A stretch of 64,000 nucleotides of DNA from CAYSLU01 sp964431965 (GCA_964431965.1 CAYSLU010000011.1:11978-75977), one strand, 5' to 3'; shown: positions 52,287 through 60,941, numbered from the stretch's first letter. Translations and numbers: made by a program. Notes: generated from the sequence alone by a model not told the origin.

Positions 52287-52373
52287 ATGGGCACCAAGAC
52301 CGGACGAAACGACCCTTGCCCATGCGGCAGCGGCAAGAAGGCCAGGAAGTGCTGCTATGCTATCAGTCCTTGA
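52287..52373 (+). CDS. SEC-C zinc-motif microprotein
   Basis: A complete 28-residue reading frame, too short for most gene callers, encodes little more than a SEC-C zinc motif: RNDPCPCGSGKKARKCC, with four Cys residues (11, 13, 22 and 23). SEC-C motifs occur at the end of SecA and in many accessory proteins, where they bind zinc and contact the ribosome or SecB. It starts three bases after the vapC stop, with GGAAG seven bases before the ATG. It may be a real microprotein or the remaining end of a longer gene. The motif is perfect and followed by a stop codon, which favours coding. Confidence 0.6.
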   Translation: MGTKTGRNDPCPCGSGKKARKCCYAISP

Positions 52374-52425
52374 GTCTCGGGATTCGCGAAGCCGCCGAGA
52401 CCGATGATGCCGACGGAGGCCCCCC

Positions 52426-54714
52426 ATGAAGCGCCCAGCCTGCTCAGACCCTGATTTCGCAACCGCCAGCCAGTGGTGGGACGACCTCCCGGCCATCTGG
52501 ACGCCGCTCGGGTGGCGGGAGCACATGTTCCGGTTCAACGTCTTCTGGAACGGCACGGTCATGGCGCAGCCGAGCCTGAACCGGCGGACCGAGCGCTGGG
52601 CGGAGCAGGGGCTGCTGCTCGGCGTGGCGCCAAATGTCACCGACCACTACAGCGAGCCAGCCTACATGCTCGTCGACGACCGGCAGGTCCGCCAGGGCTG
52701 GGTCGATCACGACGCGCCCGTGCTCTGGAGCGAGTGGGCCCGGGACGGCGTGGTGCTGCGCGAGTACGCCTTCGCCCACATCCCGGGCGGCGGCGACACC
52801 GTGACCGGCATCGAGCCGCTCTTCGCCTGGCTCCGGCTGACCGTCCACGATCTCTACGACGGCCTCGACCTGGAGAAGCGCCACGGCTTCCACCTCATCC
52901 TCCACCGGCCGCATGTGAACTCCAGCATGACCCTGCGGATGAACTACAACTTCTGGAAGGACACGGCCTCCACCTATCCGCGGCCGCTCGCGCCGGAGTC
53001 CGAAGCGTACAGCCCGGCCACCGGCCTGCGCATCCTCGAGGAGGATGGACGCGTCCGGCTCGCGGTCGCCCCGGGCGCGAAGGACGTCACCGCGCAGTTC
53101 TTCCCGCCCGACCCGAAGCAGGCGCGGCCGGGGCATCGGCTGTACCTCCAGCTTCCCGCCCGCCGCGGGGCGCATGTCGACGTCCTGTTTCCCATGATCC
53201 CGACGGACCGGGAGACGGTTGATCGCGAGCTGGCGCTGGGGTACAGCCGGGCGCTCAAGCAGACGGCCTCTTACTGGCGCCGCATCACCGCCTCGCCCGC
53301 CCGCTTCGAGGTGCCCGAGCCCTCCCTCACCGAAGCGTTCCGCCACAGCGTCCGCATCAGCAACCTCCTCAGCGAGCGGAACCCAGAGACCGACCGGCTG
53401 TGCAAGATCAGCGGCACGTGGTTCTACACCGACCTCTGGACCACCCCCCTCGCGATGGACCTCGTCATGATGATGGACCTGCTGGGCCATCACGCGACGG
53501 TCGAGCGCTACCTCGACATCTTCCGCGCCGAGCAGGGCACGGTGAAGCCCCCGGGTGACGCCTATGAGCTGCACCCCGGCTACCTCAGCACGCCCGCGCG
53601 CTACAAGTCCATCGACTGGCTGCCCGACAACGGGGCCGTCCTCTGGACGATCTGCATGCACTACCGGCTCTCCGGCGACCGCGCCTTTCTCGACCGGTTC
53701 GTCGACACCATCGTGAAAAGCTGCGACTGGATCCGGTCGAGCCGCGCGAAGACCGGCCACGGCGGCTACCCCGGGGTCCTGCCCCCGGCGGTCGCGTCCG
53801 ACTTCGGGACGAAAATCCAGGCCGCCTGGTCGAGCGCCTGGAACTACAAGGGGCTGGCCGCCGCCGTCCGGCTGCTCCGCGAGATCGCGCACCCGCGCGC
53901 CGGGGAGTTCGCGGCGGAGGCGGACGGCTTCCGGCGCGACTTCATCAAGGCCATGCGCCACCGCACCCGCTCGATGCCGACCTGGCGCGACGCCCGCGGC
54001 CGGACCCGGCGCGTGGCCCCGTTCTCGCTCATGGGCGACCAGCCAAGCGAGCGTCGCTCAGCCGCCTACCTCGACGGCGGCCCGCTGACGCTGATCTTCG
54101 CCGGGCTCATGGACGCCGATGATCCGATCATGCGCGACACGCTCGCCTGGCTCCGCGAGGGCTCGCCGGCCCGGCACCTGCGGCACGACTCCAACTGCTG
54201 GCAGACGACGGCGCTCGACCACGAGATCTCAAGCTGCGAGCCGTGCTACTCCTGGAACATCTTCGCGTCCTGGCAGAAGGCCGATCGCGCCCGCTTCCTC
54301 GAGGGCATGTACAGCCTGTTCGCCGGTGGAATGTCCCGTCAGACCTGGGTCTCGTGCGAGACCCGCGGCGGCATCACGGGCAATGTCTTCACCGCCCCTC
54401 TGGCGATCTTCTTCGCGCGGCTGTCGGTGATCGACGACCAGCTGAAGACAGGCGAGCTTCACCTGCTGCGGCTGATGCCGAAGGCATGGCTCAGGCCGGG
54501 CGACGCCTGCCGGTTCGACCGGATGCCGACTGAGTTCGGCCCCGTCACGCTACGCACGACCGTGTCAAAGAAGGGCGAGCGGCTGGACCTCGAGTTTCGG
54601 CCGGAATTCCGCTCGAAGCCCAAACGGATCCATCTGCACGTGCCGGACGGATTCCGCACCGTCACCCTGAACGGCCGCCCGCTGCCCAAAGGCCGCCGTC
54701 GTGTCGACGTCTGA
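52426..54714 (+). CDS. Probable (alpha/alpha)6-barrel glycoside hydrolase-like protein
   Basis: The 762-residue cytoplasmic protein has an N-terminal beta-sandwich (about 1-280) and a helical half that looks like a six-hairpin (alpha/alpha)6 toroid (for example WFYTDLWTTPLAMDLVMMMD and WLPDNGAVLWTICMHYRLSG). Such enzymes hydrolyse or isomerise sugars. I could not assign a family. Possible acid residues occur in DLW and LPDNGAV. No signal peptide is seen. The ATG follows CGGAGG. It is alone in its operon and convergent with the sugar isomerase gene. Confidence 0.65.
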   Translation: MKRPACSDPDFATASQWWDDLPAIWTPLGWREHMFRFNVFWNGTVMAQPSLNRRTERWAEQGLLLGVAPNVTDHYSEPAYMLVDDRQVRQGWVDHDAPVLWSEWARDGVVLREYAFAHIPGGGDTVTGIEPLFAWLRLTVHDLYDGLDLEKRHGFHLILHRPHVNSSMTLRMNYNFWKDTASTYPRPLAPESEAYSPATGLRILEEDGRVRLAVAPGAKDVTAQFFPPDPKQARPGHRLYLQLPARRGAHVDVLFPMIPTDRETVDRELALGYSRALKQTASYWRRITASPARFEVPEPSLTEAFRHSVRISNLLSERNPETDRLCKISGTWFYTDLWTTPLAMDLVMMMDLLGHHATVERYLDIFRAEQGTVKPPGDAYELHPGYLSTPARYKSIDWLPDNGAVLWTICMHYRLSGDRAFLDRFVDTIVKSCDWIRSSRAKTGHGGYPGVLPPAVASDFGTKIQAAWSSAWNYKGLAAAVRLLREIAHPRAGEFAAEADGFRRDFIKAMRHRTRSMPTWRDARGRTRRVAPFSLMGDQPSERRSAAYLDGGPLTLIFAGLMDADDPIMRDTLAWLREGSPARHLRHDSNCWQTTALDHEISSCEPCYSWNIFASWQKADRARFLEGMYSLFAGGMSRQTWVSCETRGGITGNVFTAPLAIFFARLSVIDDQLKTGELHLLRLMPKAWLRPGDACRFDRMPTEFGPVTLRTTVSKKGERLDLEFRPEFRSKPKRIHLHVPDGFRTVTLNGRPLPKGRRRVDV

Positions 54715-54751
54715 TCGCCAGGCAAGCAAGAAGAACGGACGGCTTGTGCCA

Positions 54752-54770
54752 CGGGAGGTGGCCCCTCCCG
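54752..54770. terminator. Candidate bidirectional terminator hairpin
   Basis: A perfect 7-bp stem CGGGAGG/CCTCCCG with the loop TGGCC lies between two convergent genes (ends at 54714 and 54876). There is no T-tract, so factor-independent termination is not certain. Confidence 0.4.
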
Positions 54771-54875
54771 CGACGTGAGCGACCGGCACCGCGCGATGTC
54801 GACCGCAGCCGCCTCGGCGAACGGCCCTACCGCACGGAATCAGAGCGCATCGGTTTGGGCAACCTCTCAACGGAC

Positions 54876-55919
54876 TCACACCGTCGCGCGGTTCATGAGC
54901 GACAGATTGAACGGCGCGTTGCGCACCCCGCGATCTTCGAGCCCGAGCCGCCGGATCAGCTGCTTCAGGTATTCCGCCCCGGAGCGCAGCCGCTCCTCGA
55001 CTTCCTCGACGTGCGGCTTCTTCTCGTACTCGTCCGGATCCGGCAGGTCGCCGGACATGAAGCGCTTCTGGCACTGCCACGTCAGCCGCATGAACGCCGC
55101 GAACTCCTCGCACGTCAGGTCCGGGTGCAGCGCGATCCAGCGCGGCTCGAAACAGTGAAAATCGAAGAGCCACTTGTGATCCTCGATCGACACCGGCAGG
55201 TCGGGCTCGTACTGCGCCAAAATCGGCAGGATGATCGCCCAGTCCAGCGCGCCCCGCCCCGGCGGCAGCGTCTGCCGCCGGATTCCGCGCCCGGTGAAGA
55301 ACGTGACGCCGTCCTTGATGTGCGTCAGATGCGTGTACGGCGCCGCGCGCCGGGCTGCGGCCACGGGGTCCTCCGCATGGCACAGCACGTTGGCCGTATC
55401 GAGGCAGATGCCCGCGATGTCGGGGCCGACGTCCTCGATCAGCCGGACCAGCTCGAACGTGGTTGAGTCGCCGTGCGTCTCGAGGTTGATCCGGCTCCCA
55501 TGCTGCCGCAGCGCCGGGCCCAGCCGCCGGATAAACGCCGCCGAGTCCTCGAGCTGCCTCGTCCACGGCACGGGATGCGTGTACCGCTCGTCCCCGCCGC
55601 CGAGCGAGCCGTGCAGCTCGCGCCAGCCGCACGCGGCCGCCAGCTCGATCTCGCGCGTCAGGCACGCCAGCACATCGTCGGGCGCCCCCCTCATGATGTG
55701 CGGGTTGCACGTCGCCGATATGGAGATGTGGCTGTACAGGCCCAGCTCGTCCGCCCGGGCGCGCACCGCCTTCAGCTTGCCCGGGTCCAGCTCCGGCGAG
55801 AACCCGCCCAGCGAGCCGAACTGCCCGCCCTCCAGCCCCCAGCGCTTGATCGTCTCAAGCATCTCGAAGGGCCCGAGCTTCAGGTCGCGTAGCGTGAACG
55901 TATCGACTCCGACGCGCAT
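54876..55919 (-). CDS. Sugar phosphate isomerase/epimerase (xylose-isomerase-like TIM barrel)
   Basis: The 347-residue protein belongs to the AP endonuclease 2 / xylose-isomerase-like superfamily: start MRVGVDTFTLRDLKLGPFEM, the strand LYSHISISATCNPH, then INLETHGDST and AGICLDTANVL, and DWAIILPILAQYEPDLPVSI, where His, Asp and Glu residues usually bind a divalent metal. These enzymes isomerise or epimerise sugars or their phosphates. It lies 27 bases after the Gfo/Idh/MocA gene on the same strand, a common pairing in inositol-like or unusual-sugar catabolism. The exact substrate is unknown. Confidence 0.88.
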   Translation of the reverse strand: MRVGVDTFTLRDLKLGPFEMLETIKRWGLEGGQFGSLGGFSPELDPGKLKAVRARADELGLYSHISISATCNPHIMRGAPDDVLACLTREIELAAACGWRELHGSLGGGDERYTHPVPWTRQLEDSAAFIRRLGPALRQHGSRINLETHGDSTTFELVRLIEDVGPDIAGICLDTANVLCHAEDPVAAARRAAPYTHLTHIKDGVTFFTGRGIRRQTLPPGRGALDWAIILPILAQYEPDLPVSIEDHKWLFDFHCFEPRWIALHPDLTCEEFAAFMRLTWQCQKRFMSGDLPDPDEYEKKPHVEEVEERLRSGAEYLKQLIRRLGLEDRGVRNAPFNLSLMNRATV

Positions 55920-55946
55920 GGTGCAGTCCTCCCGTTCGACCCCGCC

Positions 55947-57110
55947 TCAGCGGGTCGCGCCGCGGTCCACGTGGTACGAAACCTCCCGCGCCGCGACGAT
56001 GCCCGCCAGCTCGGGGGGCATGCCGACGGTCTTCCACTTGCGCGGCTTGATCGGCAGCTCGATCCGCCGGCCCGTCTCCACCGACCGGTACGCCGCCTCG
56101 GCCACCTCGACGGTGCCGCGGCACTCGCGGCCGCTGGTCCGGATCTGCGCCGGCTCGCCGCGCAGGAGCGACACCCACTCCGCTACGCAGCGCTCGTGCC
56201 CGCCCCACGCCCCGGCCTGGACCGGAACGAAGCCGTCGAGCGCAGCCTTGCCGTACTTCGCCACGGCGGTCTCGTTCGTCGGGTCGTGCAGCCGGAGGAA
56301 CGTCCCGCGCCCGTCCATCCGGTACGCCTCGCCCTTCGTCCCGCACACCTGGACCATCTCGTACCAGAGCCGGTTCTCGCCGCAGTTCGAGCGCGTCCAC
56401 CAGTTGATCGAAAGCTCGGCGAGGGCGCCGGATTTCATGCGGGCCGTCACGACTCCCAGGAACTCGCCCTGCATGCGCTCCGGCCGCTCGTTGGTCATGC
56501 ACACCACGCTGTCGATCTCGCCGCCGTACCAGCGCAGGCCGTCGATCTGGTGCGTCAGGCAGGACATGATGCAGCCGCCGCCCAGCCCGTCCTTCCAGTG
56601 CGCCCAGCTCCCCGCGGGCATCGGCACGTTCTGGTTGTGATCGAGCTTCCAGAAGAAGATCTCGCCGAGCACGCCGGAATCGATGATCTCCTTGAGCGCC
56701 ATCCACTCGCCGTGGTAGCGGCGGTCGTGGCAGATCGTGAGCGAGACGCCGGCCCTGTCACAAGCCGCGATCATCTTGTCGCACTCCCAGACGTTGCGAG
56801 CCATGACCTTTTCGATGAGCACATGCTTTCCGGCACGGGCGGCCTCGACGGTCGCCGGCATGTGCATGTGGTGCGGGAGCAGGATGTCCACGCCCTGGAT
56901 GTCGGGCATGGCCAGCACCTCGCGGTAGTCGCGCACGATGGGCACGTCGCCGCCCGCCAGCTGGCGGATCGCCGCGTGGCGGCCTTCGTTCGGCTCCGCC
57001 ACCACGGCCACCTCGCAGCGATCCGCCACCTTCCGGAACGCGGGCAGGTGTGCCCCGATGATGCCGCCGCCGCCCAGGATTCCCACCCGCACCTTGGTCT
57101 GGTCTGTCAT
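55947..57110 (-). CDS. Gfo/Idh/MocA-family oxidoreductase
   Basis: The 387-residue protein has an N-terminal Rossmann domain (VGILGGGGIIGAHLPAFRK, then PHHMHMPATVEAARAGKHVL) and the family's EK-P motif in the variant form LIEKVMARN, lacking the usual proline. The C-terminal domain holds GLGGGCIMSCLTHQIDGLRW, where His replaces or joins the usual catalytic pair. Members oxidise sugars or inositols with NAD(P). ATG 57110 follows AGGAGGTGGAG; an upstream in-frame ATG overlaps that region and is less likely. It is the first gene of a pair with the sugar isomerase. Confidence 0.9.
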   Translation of the reverse strand: MTDQTKVRVGILGGGGIIGAHLPAFRKVADRCEVAVVAEPNEGRHAAIRQLAGGDVPIVRDYREVLAMPDIQGVDILLPHHMHMPATVEAARAGKHVLIEKVMARNVWECDKMIAACDRAGVSLTICHDRRYHGEWMALKEIIDSGVLGEIFFWKLDHNQNVPMPAGSWAHWKDGLGGGCIMSCLTHQIDGLRWYGGEIDSVVCMTNERPERMQGEFLGVVTARMKSGALAELSINWWTRSNCGENRLWYEMVQVCGTKGEAYRMDGRGTFLRLHDPTNETAVAKYGKAALDGFVPVQAGAWGGHERCVAEWVSLLRGEPAQIRTSGRECRGTVEVAEAAYRSVETGRRIELPIKPRKWKTVGMPPELAGIVAAREVSYHVDRGATR

Positions 57111-57422
57111 CGTGCTCCACCTCCTGGGCGACACGGCCCCTGTGGGTGCCGACGCCGCTATCCGCTATCCCGACTCGCCCGCACATTTCGGCGGACTCTA
57201 TCACATTCAGCTCACGCCGCAACGGTGCGAGATGTCACGCGCAATGCCTCAGGTGGATCGCGCCAGGGATGGCATCTGCAGTAGGTCCCGCCTGCCGGGC
57301 GGGACCCAGGCGCCACCCGGCAGGTGGCGCCTACCGGCCGTGATCAGACGGCTATGGGGCTCGAAACAGACGGGTGCCGGGGCCGTCGCCTCTCCCGCCG
57401 CGCCGAGGCAATCGGGCAACTA
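57111..57422. other. Intergenic region containing a BIME-like repeat
   Basis: This gap of about 310 bases separates the Gfo/Idh/MocA gene (start 57110) from the end of the dienelactone-hydrolase-like gene (57423). It contains the double hairpin described separately and otherwise no recognised gene or promoter. Confidence 0.45.
57281..57334. repeat. Two inverted REP-type hairpins forming a BIME-like element
   Basis: The first hairpin has a perfect 9-bp stem GGTCCCGCC/GGCGGGACC (57284-57292 and 57298-57306) with loop TGCCG. The second has a perfect 10-bp stem AGGCGCCACC/GGTGGCGCCT (57308-57317 and 57323-57332) with loop CGGCA, the complement of the first loop. The unit begins GTAGG and the other ends CCTAC, so they are two variants of one REP unit in opposite orientation. 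This is the arrangement of BIMEs mobilised by RAYT transposases; none is encoded in this window. Confidence 0.7.
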
Positions 57423-58229
57423 TCACTCCGCTTGCGACCCGAAGAGCTCGTTGAGGAACGACTTCATCAGCGCCCACGAGCGGCGGTCGGCGCGGGCGTG
57501 GTAGGCGGCTCCGCGCGAGGGGTCGCTGCCCGCGTCCGGGTTCGTGAACGAGTGCACGGCGCCGCTGTAGGCGATGAGCTGCCAGTCCGCGCCCGCCTTG
57601 CGCATCTCCTCCTGGAATCCCTCGACCTCGGACTTGGGCACATACGGATCGTCCGCCCCGTGACACGCCAGCACCGCGGCGCGGATTCCGCCCGGCGCCG
57701 CGGGCGCGGCCGTGTCGAGCCCGCCGTGGAAGCTCACGACGCCTTTGATGTCAGAGCCGGCGCGGGCCAGCTCGAGCACGGTCGTCCCGCCAAAGCAATA
57801 GCCGATCGCTGCCACGCGATTGGTGTCGGTCAAGCGGAAGGCCTTGAGCGCAGCCAGCGCGGCCGCCGCGCGACGCCGCATCTCGGCCCGGTCGCCCTGC
57901 TTGAGCGCGCCCGCCAGGGCCTGCGCCTCCTTCGTGTCCCTCGCCACCCGGCCCCCGCCGTACATGTCGGCCGCGAGCGCCACGTAGCCGAGGCCCGCCA
58001 GCTCGTCGGCGCGGCGCTTCGCATAGGAGCCCAGCCCCATCCAGTCATGCACCACGAGCACGGCCGGAAGCCGCCCCGCGGACTCCGCCGGGTAGGCGAC
58101 ATACCCCACGTGCTCGACGCCGCCCACCCGATACGCGATCGTGTGGGACTTCGCCTGCGCCGCGTGGACTGCCCACGCCCAACTCGTGACCGCGCACACA
58201 GCCAACGCCACTTTCGCCATCCGATTCAT
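57423..58229 (-). CDS. Secreted dienelactone hydrolase-family protein
   Basis: The 268-residue alpha/beta hydrolase has a signal peptide (ALAVCAVTSWAWAVHAAQA). The nucleophile is Cys145 in GYCFGG, as in dienelactone hydrolase; Asp193 or 194 (GADDPYV) and His226 (YSGAVHSF) complete the triad. The region PAVLVVHDWMGLGSYAKRRA is typical. These enzymes open lactones or cleave small esters, and many periplasmic members have unknown substrates. The ATG at 58229 follows GAGGAGG; a longer upstream reading has no ribosome binding site. Confidence 0.9.
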   Translation of the reverse strand: MNRMAKVALAVCAVTSWAWAVHAAQAKSHTIAYRVGGVEHVGYVAYPAESAGRLPAVLVVHDWMGLGSYAKRRADELAGLGYVALAADMYGGGRVARDTKEAQALAGALKQGDRAEMRRRAAAALAALKAFRLTDTNRVAAIGYCFGGTTVLELARAGSDIKGVVSFHGGLDTAAPAAPGGIRAAVLACHGADDPYVPKSEVEGFQEEMRKAGADWQLIAYSGAVHSFTNPDAGSDPSRGAAYHARADRRSWALMKSFLNELFGSQAE

Positions 58230-58671
58230 GTTGCCTCCTCGTGGAGCCAAGTGCACGCGCTCCACGGCAGGGAATCTACGCCGGCTCGGTGCGCGGTCAA
58301 GATCAGACACCACCGTGTTCTTGGTCCGTCACGGGAGAAGGCGAGCTCGGGCCGAACCGCGCGTGAGAGACCGCGTGAGAAAGCGCGAAAGGCTCCGAGC
58401 CTGGAACTCAGGAAAGGGAGTGGACGCTACGGAGCAAGGCTGTCTCCTTGCGCTTCCCTTCCTGTCTTCCTGAGTTCCAGATCGTTTCGATATGGCGCGG
58501 GGGAGCATACACACAGTCTCGTAAGAGCGCGGCTCTTTCGTGCCGCCCACGGCCACGGCTGACGCCCGCGGCTACTTCCCGAGACTGGCCCCCGATTCCG
58601 CCTTGCATCGCAGCACGATTCCGTTGAGTCTTGCTGCCGCGCATCGCGGCACGCGCGGGAGGACGGAACCG
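58230..58671. other. Divergent intergenic region with a palindromic element
   Basis: This 442-base gap lies between the hydrolase gene (leftward) and an ABC transporter gene (rightward). It holds the 80-bp inverted-repeat element described separately at 58401-58480. No gene of recognisable family was found in the rest. Confidence 0.45.
58401..58480. repeat. 80-bp element with perfect 14-bp terminal inverted repeats and internal hairpin
   Basis: CTGGAACTCAGGAA (58401-58414) and its exact reverse complement (58467-58480) bracket an internal hairpin GCAAGG (58434-58439)/CCTTGC (58446-58451) with loop CTGTCT. The flanks show no obvious target-site duplication. It may be a miniature inverted-repeat mobile element, a structured RNA or a regulatory site. 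Confidence 0.6.
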
Positions 58672-60573
58672 ATGAGAGGGGGCATGGGCGGCTTCTCGCA
58701 GAGCCTGGGCGGCATGGGCCGCAGCTTCGGGCTCGGGCAACTCGGGCGCGAGCCCGACGCCGGCCGGCCGTCGATTCGACTGGAAGGCGCGCTGATTCGC
58801 CGTGTCCTCGGCTACTTTCGCCCGTACCGCGCCCGCTCGCTGCTCATCCTGGCGTGCCTCGCGTTGGCCTCGGTCCTCGGCCTCGCGCCGCCGCTGCTGG
58901 TGCGCGCGATCCTCGACCGCGCTCTGCCCGGACGCGATCTCTCGCTCCTCTCCGGCCTGGTGGCCGGCCTGATCCTGCTCCCCGTGATCACCGGCCTGAT
59001 CGGCGTGCTCCAGAACTACTGGCACGTGCGCATCAGCCAGTGCCTGATGTTCGACATCCGCAACGACCTCTACCGGCACCTGCAGCGCCTTTCGCTCCGC
59101 TTCTACACCACCACCCGGGCCGGCGAGATCCTCTCGCGCGTGAACAACGATGTCGGCGCCGTGCAGGGCGTCGTCATCTCGACCGTCGTCGGGATCGTGA
59201 CCAACCTGCTGACGATCGTCGCGACGGCGGCGGTGCTGCTGGCCATGGACTGGCGGCTCGCGCTGCTCGCCTGCGCCATCGTGCCGGCCTTCCTCCTCCC
59301 CACCCGCCGGATCGGCCGGGTCCGCCACCGGCTGGCCCGGGAGACGCAGGCGAAGCAGGCCGAGCTGCTCGCGCTCATGCAGGACGTTCTGAACATCGGC
59401 GGATTCATCCTGATGCGGCTGTTCGGGCAAGCCGACTACGAGGCCAACCGGTTCCGGGATCGCAACCGGGAGGTGCTCGACCTCCAGATGAAGCAGGCCA
59501 TGACCGGGCGCTGGATGTTCATGTTCCTCTCGGTCATCGCCTCCGCCGGCCCGGCGCTCATCTACTGGTACGGCGGGTGGCGGATCATCGACTCCGACGG
59601 CGCGGAACCCACGCTCACGATCGGCACTATCATCGCGTTCGTCGCCTACCTGGCCAACCTCTACCGCCCGGCGGGCCAGCTCGCGAACATCTACGTCGAC
59701 GTGCAGGGCGCGCTGGCCGTGTTCGTGCGCATCTTCGAGTATCTGGACATGGACCCCGAGGTCAGCGATCGCCCGAGCGCGCGCCCGCTTCCGGCCTCGG
59801 CCGGCGACGTTCGGTTCGAGCACGTGACCTTCACCTACAAAGCCGGGCACCGGCCGGCCCTCGCCGACGTGTCCTTCGAGATCCCGGCTGGCCGGATGGC
59901 GGCCCTCGTCGGCCCCAGCGGCGCCGGCAAGACGACCGCCACCTACCTGGTGCCGCGCTTCTACGACCCGCAGTCGGGGCGCGTCTGCATCGGCGGACAC
60001 GACTTGCGCGACGTCGCGCTCCGGTCGCTCGCGGCCCACGTGGGGATGGTCACGCAGGAGACGTTCCTGTTCCACGCCACCGTCCGCGAGAACCTGCTTT
60101 ACGCGCGGCCGCAGGCGACCGGCGCGGAACTCGAGGCCGCCGTCCGGGCGGCGAATATCTATGACTTCATCTCGGCACTGCCGGACGGCTACGACACGAT
60201 CGTCGGCGAGCGCGGCTTCAAGCTCTCGGGCGGCGAGCGCCAGCGCCTCTCCATTGCGCGCGCCATCCTGAAAGATCCGCGGATCCTGGTGCTCGACGAG
60301 GCGACCAGCTCGCTCGACTCGGAGTCCGAAGCCGCGATCCAGGCGGCGATGATCCCGCTGATGAAAGGGCGGACCACGCTCGTGATCGCGCACCGCCTCT
60401 CGACGGTCCTCGCCGCGGACGTCATCCTCGTGCTCGAGCACGGCCGGCTCGTCGAGCAGGGCACGCACCCGGAGCTGCTCGCCCTCAACGGCCTCTACAC
60501 CCGCCTCTACGAGCGCCAGTTCCTGCGCCATCGCGCACCGCTGGAGACACCCGAGGGGGAAGTCGATGCATAG
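58672..60573 (+). CDS. ABC transporter, fused membrane and ATPase domains
   Basis: The 633-residue half-transporter has a Gly/Met-rich start (MRGGMGGFSQSLGGMG), six membrane helices in residues about 45-320 and a C-terminal ATPase with Walker A GPSGAGKTT, Q-loop MVTQETFLFH, signature LSGGERQR, Walker B ILVLDEATSSLD and H-loop VIAHRLSTV. It differs from the two exporters in the glycan cluster and stands alone. The ATG at 58672 follows GGGAGGACGG; a longer reading upstream lacks such a site. The cargo is unknown. Confidence 0.92.
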   Translation: MRGGMGGFSQSLGGMGRSFGLGQLGREPDAGRPSIRLEGALIRRVLGYFRPYRARSLLILACLALASVLGLAPPLLVRAILDRALPGRDLSLLSGLVAGLILLPVITGLIGVLQNYWHVRISQCLMFDIRNDLYRHLQRLSLRFYTTTRAGEILSRVNNDVGAVQGVVISTVVGIVTNLLTIVATAAVLLAMDWRLALLACAIVPAFLLPTRRIGRVRHRLARETQAKQAELLALMQDVLNIGGFILMRLFGQADYEANRFRDRNREVLDLQMKQAMTGRWMFMFLSVIASAGPALIYWYGGWRIIDSDGAEPTLTIGTIIAFVAYLANLYRPAGQLANIYVDVQGALAVFVRIFEYLDMDPEVSDRPSARPLPASAGDVRFEHVTFTYKAGHRPALADVSFEIPAGRMAALVGPSGAGKTTATYLVPRFYDPQSGRVCIGGHDLRDVALRSLAAHVGMVTQETFLFHATVRENLLYARPQATGAELEAAVRAANIYDFISALPDGYDTIVGERGFKLSGGERQRLSIARAILKDPRILVLDEATSSLDSESEAAIQAAMIPLMKGRTTLVIAHRLSTVLAADVILVLEHGRLVEQGTHPELLALNGLYTRLYERQFLRHRAPLETPEGEVDA

Positions 60574-60636
60574 CCGCATTTCGCCAGGGCGTTCGCGCAT
60601 GTCCATTCGTTCTCGTTCACCGACCAACATGGCGGG

Positions 60637-60762
60637 ATGCAGCGAATCAGAGATGAGACACTCAAGCTGTATCCCTCCCTGGTCGACGAGGACATTACCC
60701 AAGCGCTGACGTATGCGGCGGGGCGAACCGAGGAAATCGACGTTCCACTTGTTCCGGCATGA
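60637..60762 (+). pseudogene. C-terminal remnant of a DUF433 antitoxin-like gene
   Basis: A 41-residue frame, MQRIRDETLKLYPSLVDEDI and onward to ALTYAAGRTEE, matches the conserved end of DUF433 proteins (the YPSL-x-x-EDI-x-x-AL-x-YAA pattern). The DNA-binding N-terminal half is missing; the in-frame sequence upstream (back to a TAG at 60571) does not resemble the family. It ends ATGA with the next remnant, the usual junction in DUF433/DUF5615 pairs. Confidence 0.55.
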
Positions 60763-60917
60763 TCCGGACTCAGGACCCAACGCCCGAACACTGCGGTCAG
60801 GTCATCGCGGGAGCCCTTCACCGGTATGCCGACGCCCTGACGGCTGGCGCCTTGGTTACGGTCGATGAGGCCCGGGCACGCGTACGACTGCTTCCGCTCC
60901 GTCAACCGAGCGACTGA
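60759..60917 (+). pseudogene. C-terminal remnant of a DUF5615 PIN-like toxin gene
   Basis: A 52-residue frame ending ALHRYADALTAGALVTVDEA and RARVRLLPL resembles the last part of DUF5615 (Mut7-C/PIN-like) proteins, where such a strand-rich tail is normal. The catalytic N-terminal half is absent, with no in-frame coding sequence found for it. It overlaps the preceding DUF433 remnant as ATGA, so the original operon layout is preserved. The pair is probably a decayed toxin-antitoxin module. Confidence 0.5.
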
Positions 60918-60941
60918 GAGCAGACGCAGCTGGTTGCCACG

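Larger units (their letters stand above)
60574..60941. other. Intergenic region with a decayed toxin-antitoxin module
   Basis: This 368-base gap between the ABC transporter gene and the end of the large leftward gene contains the DUF433-like and DUF5615-like remnants described separately. Nothing else was recognised. Confidence 0.45.

Noticed and set aside
57281..57334. Double hairpin read as an ordinary transcription terminator
   Set aside because: Loops are complementary, the ends mirror each other as GTAGG/CCTAC and there is no T-tract; a BIME-type repeat explains it better.
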